From Sciurus carolinensis (lineage: Eukaryota; Chordata; Mammalia; Rodentia; Sciuridae), in the NCBI RefSeq assembly GCF_902686445.1, contig NW_025920106.1, forward strand, positions 1,798,001 through 1,862,000: 64,000 bases of DNA, written 5' to 3'. Positions 58,441 through 64,000 of this stretch are shown piece by piece. The number at the start of each line of letters is the position of its first letter. Positions within the stretch are counted from its first letter, which is position 1. The notes below the pieces were generated by a model. The model was not told the DNA's origin and did not search any database. It saw only the letters and a list, made by a program, of their open reading frames with translations. Both the position numbers and the translations under genes were made by a program.

Positions 58441-59060
58441 AGCATATTAAAAAACAAAAGTACATATATACACACACATAAACATATATGTATATAAAGG
58501 CATATATATATGTGTGTGTGCATATAGATATGATTTTTTTAAAAAAATTTATTTGTAGATTAACACATTATCTTTATTTTATTTAATGTGGTGCTGAGGA
58601 TCAAACGCAGTTCCTCACAAGTGACAGGCAAGTGCTCTATAACCAAGCTACTATCCCAGACCATATAATGAAGTTTTACTAGGTCACAGATGAGAATAAA
58701 ATCATGGCATCTGCTGGTAAATGAATGAAACAGGAAAACATATTATGCTAAGTAAAATAGACAAGAGATTTAGAAAGTAAAAGGTTTCCATCATTTGAAG
58801 AATGTTTTCTGTCATTTGAAGAAGCTAGACAAAAATAAAGGGTAAACATGAGGAATTTTATGAAAAATAAAAGAGAGAACATATGAGTAGAGGAAATAAA
58901 TTAAGGCTGGAGAAAGGAGGGAAAGCAAAGAGCAATGGTGGAATGAATCTGAACAAAATTTCCTGTGTACACATGTGAGAATACAACTGTGTCTTTGACC
59001 TTTATGTATATCCATAAAACACAAATTAAGAAAACTATAAACCAACAGTAGAATTATTTT
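58441..59060 (+). mobile_element. L1-E, 3' part
   Basis: Continuation of the ancient L1 across the ERV: AATCAGCATATT, a (CA/TA)-rich run (58460-58530), then GAGAATAAAATCATGGCATC, GGTAAATGAATGAAACAGG and TATTATGCTAAGTAAAATAG, which match the ORF2 C-terminus of the other L1s, then a 3' UTR. An ID SINE sits inside it. Confidence 0.75.
58588..58662 (-). mobile_element. ID SINE
   Basis: The plus strand reads TGGTGCTGAGGATCAAACGC, then CAGGCAAGTGCTCTATAACC, then CTATCCCAGACC, the complement of the tRNA-derived ID body with both promoter boxes recognisable. Confidence 0.8.
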
Positions 59061-59369
59061 TGGACTAGAGGAAGGTAATATCAGGAGGGAGGATGGAAGG
59101 GAACAGAAAAGAATTGGGTACTTAATTGGAGAATGTTTTATTCCATGCTTTATAATAATGTCAAAATGAATTCTGATAATGAGCTAAGAAGAAGAATTAA
59201 ACTGCAATAAAAATCTACCAAAATGGTATGAACACTTGTAGAATGAACAATACATTTGCATGTTCAATAGATCACTGATGAATTTGGGGTAAGTTTTTAA
59301 AAACCTCAGAATAAAATGAGAATAGAGATACAGCATTCCAGAATCTACAGGATACAATAAAAATAGTTC
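59061..59369. other. unclassified sequence
   Basis: AT-rich, possibly more ancient L1 3' UTR. Nothing definite. Confidence 0.4.
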
Positions 59370-59500
59370 TTTTTTTTCAATGTTTTATTTTCTTTTATTG
59401 AAGCATATTTGCACATAATAGTGGGATTCTTTTGATATATACAAAAATTTGTATAGTAATCCCTTTCTTTCCCTTTCCATCTCTCTCCCCTGATCTAGCA
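59370..59500 (-). mobile_element. short antisense L1 3'-end fragment
   Basis: Starts with T-rich sequence and TTTATTGAAGCATATTTGCA, followed by a pyrimidine-rich CCCTTTCTTTCCCTTTCC run, the appearance of an L1 3' UTR read backwards. Confidence 0.4.
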
Positions 59501-59950
59501 AAAGCAGTTGTAAGAGGAAACTTCATAAATATGACTCTATACATTTAAAAATTGGAAAGATTTCAAATAAAAATCTAATGATGCATCCCAACGTATTAGA
59601 AAAACAAAAATAAATCAATTTGAGCAAGTAGAATAAAAAATATTAATGATCAGAGTTTAAACTATAAAATAGAAAGTAAAGGAAAAATACAAAGTAATAA
59701 AGGAACAGAGTTTGTTTTTGAAAGGGGAATCAAAGTTGATAAACCCCTAGCCAAGGTAATGAAAGGAAAGAGAAAGAAGAAACAAATAAATAAACCTAGA
59801 AACCAAAAGAGAAATATTAAAACAAACATCATTGAAATCCAGAACACTACTAGGAATTATCTAGAAACTTATTTTTCAACAAACAGAGATATCTACAAAA
59901 ACATTGGCAAATTTCTAGACACATATGGTCAAGAAATATATTTATATTTA
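59495..59950 (+). mobile_element. ancient L1 ORF2 fragment
   Basis: Matches the segment between endonuclease and RT of ORF2: AAAGCAGTTGTAAGAGGAAA, TTGATAAACCCCTAGCCAAG and AAATTTCTAGACACATATGG align with the L1-C region near 39530-39965. Frames are broken. Confidence 0.7.
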
Positions 59951-61485
59951 GTCAAAAGTATTGTCTTCAAGGTGATGCACTACAAAAGCTGGGAAAGAAT
60001 TCTAGTTGTGCAAGAATCTATGGCTTGTCTTTATTTCTCTTTGCCAACTGTCTATATCTTTTCTTTATTAAAGAAAACATTTATCCCATTAAAACTATTT
60101 TCTTCTCCCTGCCCCTTCCAACTAAAAACAAAAGCATCAAAATATTTTAAAACTTGACAGCTTCTGGTAATAGAAATTAATAATTACTTAGGAATAATGT
60201 AATATGAATATTCTAAAAGGAAAACAATTTAGAACAGTCAATCATCTATCAAAATAATTTTAAATGCATATTTATGCTCAATACACCATTTCAAAAGGAA
60301 CAATATATCAGAAGTAGAAGTTAAAAATACAACAGAAAGATTCAAAATTTTAATACTGAATCAAAATGTAAAGGAATTGTCCATACTTTACAAATCTAAT
60401 AGGAAAACTCTTTTTCTACCCTAACTGTGCCTTCTTTATATATATATATATATATATATATATCACTCTATTCTAAATAATTGTATTAATATTGTCCTTC
60501 CTATTGATCTAATCATTTTTGCTTGAGTGATTATTACTATACCACTAAGGTTTTATAAAACAATAAAGTACTGTACCTTCCTTCATGTCAACAGCATGTA
60601 TATTTGTTTTCCTCTGAATTAAAGTCTTTACCATCAGCTTCTTTTTATACTTTATGGCAAGTAAATGTGGTGTGTGGTCATTCTTGAAAACAACAAAAAC
60701 AGTAAATTTGCAAAATTCCACAACTGAACTAAACTCTTACAAAATGCTGTCTGAAGAAAAGAATATGATAAATAAGTTGAGGGTAATTTCTTCCTTCTCA
60801 TCCCACTCCACTTCCATATGTGCTGATTCTTCTCTTTGCAATGCTGCTTCTCTATCTAGAGTCACCACAAAAACTCTAGTCATTTCTTGAGAACACAGAC
60901 TGCATCTATTGCCTCAAAAGTCCTATACCCTAAAACATATTAGTAAAGAATTTAAGTGTTTTATTTAATTAACAATTCAAATTTTAACTCTATATTAGGG
61001 TTTATCAATCTACATTCCAAAGAATATCTACTTTTCCAGAAATACCAAGCCTCATCAGAAAGGTACCTTGGTTCACTGTTAGAGAAATTTTACAAAACTG
61101 TGCATTATGTATCCTATGTTATGGGAACATCTTTGCCACTGCTTAACAGTTATTTGACATTGATTTTTCATAGCAAACCTTTAAATGTGAAGAACTAAAT
61201 TTGCAGGTATAGGCTTTCCAATAACATGAAAGCTTCTTCCATGTTACCCAAGTCCTCTTGATTTTCTTCCATTTTTGGTGTCAGAATCCCAGATATTGGA
61301 ATCAGGCACTCATGCTCCAAATGGTTCAAAGAAATTAGACTGTGAATTGAAAAGATAAGACTAGTAGACTCTTGCTTTTCCTTAATTTGTTCCTGTGTTT
61401 TCTGTTATTATTTGATGGAAGATATTTACCTTATTTGTTAGAAGGCTGAACACAAAAATATATTCTCCCTGGAGAATGGGTGAAA
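59951..61485. other. unclassified AT-rich sequence
   Basis: No gene recognised. A (TA)n microsatellite lies at 60437-60463. The flanking L1 pieces (59495-59950 and 61486-62380) are in ORF2 order, so this segment may have replaced or been inserted into the middle of one old element. Confidence 0.4.
60437..60463. repeat. (TA)n microsatellite
   Basis: About 13 TA units. Confidence 0.95.
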
Positions 61486-62380
61486 GCCTTTTCTAGCTAC
61501 TCCACTGATAGGGGATAAATATCTAGCATACATAACTCAGAAAATTTAATACATACCAAAAATAACCTAACAAATAAATGGGTGAAAATACTGAGAAGAA
61601 ATTTTTCAAAAGATGAATCATGAATGGACAACAACCATACAAAAAATGTTCAACATCTCTAGCAATCAGGGAAATGCTACAATAAGATTTGATATCACTC
61701 CAGTTGGAATGGTAATGATCAAGAATACAATGATAAATGCTGGCAAGACTGTGAGTAGAAAGGAAACTTGCATTGTTGGAAGCACTGTAGACTAGTACAA
61801 TCACTCTGGAAAGCAGTTTGAAGATTCATCAGAAAACTCGAGATGTAAACACAATATTCCACTTCTATTTATTTTTGTAAAATAACAAAAATCAGCTTAC
61901 TATAGTGATAGAGCTCCTTCAATGTTTATAGTAGTCCAATTCACAAGAATTGCATTATAAAATCAATCAAGATGCCTATCAGTGGGTGAAAGGATTAAGA
62001 ACTTGTTGTATATATATTCTCCTTACCATATAGAAGAATTAAACTATGTCAAATTCTAGTGAATTGGTGGAAATGGAGAATATAATGTTAAGTGAAAAAA
62101 GTCAAACTGAGAATCTCAAAGGTCAAAGGTATTTTCTCATAAGAAGAAGCTAGAGTAAAATAAAGGAAAGGAGGAGGAAAGGATATAATTATGAGAAGAT
62201 ATAGGAAAGATCATGGTGTAAAAGAATATTGAGGTGCCAACTAAAAGGATGAGAAAGAAAAGGCAATGGAGAATGAACTCTTCAAAAATGATAGTATGTA
62301 CATGCATAAATGCACCACATGAAAGTTTACTTTTATGTATAAGTAAAAAGAACCAATAAAAACTAAATAAAAAGACATGG
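61486..62380 (+). mobile_element. ancient L1 3' end
   Basis: ORF2 C-terminal sequence (AAAAATGTTCAACATCTCTA, CACTCCAGTTGGAATGG, ACTCTGGAAAGCAGTTTG, GGTGGAAATGGAGAATATAA) followed by a 3' UTR ending in ACCAATAAAAACTAAATAAA. Decayed, with no long frame. Confidence 0.8.
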
Positions 62381-62959
62381 AAAAGGATGTCCATGAGAGC
62401 AGAGGAGAAAGAACAATGGATGGGGAAGAGGGACAGAGAGAAAAGGGGCAGGAAAGGGACTAAATCATGAACTGAAATAAAATTTCATGAATGTGTAATT
62501 TTGTCAGGATAAACCTGACAACACTACTAGTACCACAACTATCTATACATTATGTATTCAACTCCTATGAATAACTCTTCAGATCAAATAAAAATAAGGC
62601 TATGAAATATGTTCTCAGTCTTAATGCAATTCTAGAACTCTAATACACATCTATATTTCAGAATTTTTTTAGTCTGATGCCATTGTAGTTGCTACTTAGT
62701 GTAATTTATAAATTTAGGCAAAACATAATTCAGAAATTTTGCATATCAATGAGCTTCATACTGATCGATATTGATGAACTATTTTTGCATAATGATAAAC
62801 ACTAAATTATTTTTATTTTTAATGGATAAACCTGAGGAGAAAGAGAAGGTGTTGTTTGCAATGGGCATAATATTTCTATTTCTAAAAATGTGCAACCTAA
62901 TTAGGCTTAAAATATTACAATGGGAATATGACTTTTATAGTACACATGAGGAAAATGTT
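62381..62959. other. unclassified sequence
   Basis: Nothing recognised between two L1 pieces. Confidence 0.4.
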
Positions 62960-64000
62960 TTCAAAATGCTAATTTCTGAGACTTGGAAGACAGCAGAGTA
63001 GAGGAAGCTGCATTCCAAGGTGTGCTGTGGTATAAGATCAAAGCAGTGGGTGTGCAACTTCTCAGTCTAGGTGGGTGAAGTAGAGATTTCACCAAAATTA
63101 AATACTGAACATTCGAACAGCCTTATAGACTCAGAAATTTGAGCATTAAAACCAGGAAAAAGCCACCATATCCCACTACCAGTGACTGCTGAAGTGGATT
63201 TGGCACAGATGGGTGGATTTACAAGTGTGAGCAGAGGAGGCTGAATTACAACCTGCACCTTGGAAAGTCTTGTTATAGAGAAACCTGACATTGAAAATAA
63301 TGCCCATTTCCCACCCTGCATCTCCAGGCAGCTGACATTGGCTGCATCTTTTTGATGTCCCAACCATGCTGTGCATTCTCCAACTGCTGCTGGCCCCCTG
63401 GGGCCTGCACAGTCAACCGGCATTATGCCAGGAGCATAGTGTGATGAGCCCCCAGCATGCAGGTGCAGCAGTGATGGTGGTGGTGGCAGCAGTGGCAGCA
63501 GTGGCCCTGGTCATTGTGAATGCTGAGGGTGAGGAGGGCAGGAGAAGAGCATGAATGGAACAAAATGGCAGATCATGTGCAGAACTTGGACCAGCTAGAG
63601 AATCTGTGCAAACAGCTGTATGAACCACTCAAATGCAGGCAGAGAAGACCTTGGTTGAATTCACCAACAGCCATGACTGCTTGAGCAAATGCCAGCTGCT
63701 CACTGGAGAGTGGAGAGAATCTGCTGCTGAATTAAACATTCACTGGTATTACTTAAACTCAAAAAAGGAGCAGACAAAAGGCCCAAACCATTAACAATAA
63801 TCTAAGGAGGAAAAAAGAGGAAACTCGAGGCCAATTACTTGACATCAACTCATATTAAAAACAGAGATGTCCCAGAACAAATAAATAATTACACATAAAA
63901 GGACATGTGGAAAAAGAAGAGGAAGCTACTATAATTGGTACACGAGACCAAGACCTCTGAAAACATGAGAAAACAGACAAACATAATTCCCCCAAGTTCA
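62960..64000 (+). mobile_element. probable L1 5' end (5' UTR and ORF1 start), cut by window edge
   Basis: Ends in ATGAGAAAACAGACAAACAT at 63965, close to the ORF1 start context of L1-B and L1-C (ATGAGAAAACAAGGGAAG), preceded by a less AT-rich stretch of about 1 kb that would be its 5' UTR. The upstream end (GACAGCAGAGTAGAGGAAGC at 62989) resembles the start of older L1 5' UTRs. A GGTGGTGGCAGCAGTGGCAG run occurs at 63478. The assignment rests mainly on the ORF1 start. Confidence 0.5.

Noticed and set aside
63366..63554. Ala/Val-rich 62-codon frame as a signal-bearing peptide
   Set aside because: Arises from a GCAGTGG-type low-complexity run inside a probable L1 5' UTR.

Overview
This window is a piece of a mammalian, almost certainly rodent, genome. 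The best fit is a squirrel-family (Sciuridae) species. The evidence is the SINE content: dimeric SINEs joining a B1-type monomer to an ID-type monomer (B1-dID, clearest at 22542-22744 and 47925-48122), free ID elements, an ancient MIR, and several generations of LINE-1. I recognise no host protein-coding gene, tRNA gene or rRNA gene. Nearly everything that can be explained is a transposable element or a tandem repeat, so this looks like gene-poor, repeat-dominated chromatin. The species call is inference from the SINE types.

Layout. 1-590: unrecognised flank. 591-8970: a large degenerate minisatellite of about 23 bp per unit, organised into a higher-order repeat of roughly 690 bp and carrying blocks of telomere-like hexamers. 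8971-20565: two nested minus-strand LINE-1s. L1-A is old and broken, and L1-B inserted into the ORF1 of L1-A with a 7-bp target duplication. 21381-25063: a still older minus-strand L1 (L1-D) with a B1-dID in it. 25064-25163: a 100-N assembly gap. 25164-28015: a second minisatellite of about 32 bp per unit. 28016-36230: mostly unclassified sequence with a MIR, an ID element, a possible ERV protease scrap and duplicated segments of about 130 and 480 bp. 36231-42700: a probable LTR split by L1-C, a full-length plus-strand LINE-1 with a perfect 13-bp target duplication.

L1-C is the youngest-looking LINE. It has two 5' UTR monomers, an ORF1 broken by one single-base frameshift and an uninterrupted 1273-residue ORF2. 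Its reverse transcriptase has two substitutions in a highly conserved motif, so an open frame may not mean activity. 42677-48340 is low-feature DNA with microsatellites and decayed SINEs. 48340-50918 plus 58435-59060 is an ancient plus-strand L1 (L1-E), into which a complete class II (betaretrovirus-like) endogenous retrovirus inserted at 50919-58434 with a 6-bp target duplication. 59370-62380 holds more old L1 fragments, and 62960-64000 looks like the 5' end of another L1 that runs off the window.

The ERV is laid out as LTR, primer-binding site (tRNA-Phe-like), tandem-repeat leader, gag, dUTPase-protease, pol, env remnant, polypurine tract and LTR. All coding parts carry stops or frameshifts, so it is a defective fossil. 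Both of its translational frameshift signals are nevertheless intact in sequence: AAAAAAC followed by a GC hairpin at gag-pro, and GGGTTTT followed by a perfect 12-bp stem at pro-pol.

The observations most worth a second look are the minisatellite with telomere-like blocks, the telomere-like tract in the 3' UTRs of L1-B and L1-C that L1-A lacks, the duplicated L1-C promoter monomers with a 308-codon antisense frame running through them, and the ERV leader of alternating 58- and 51-bp units.
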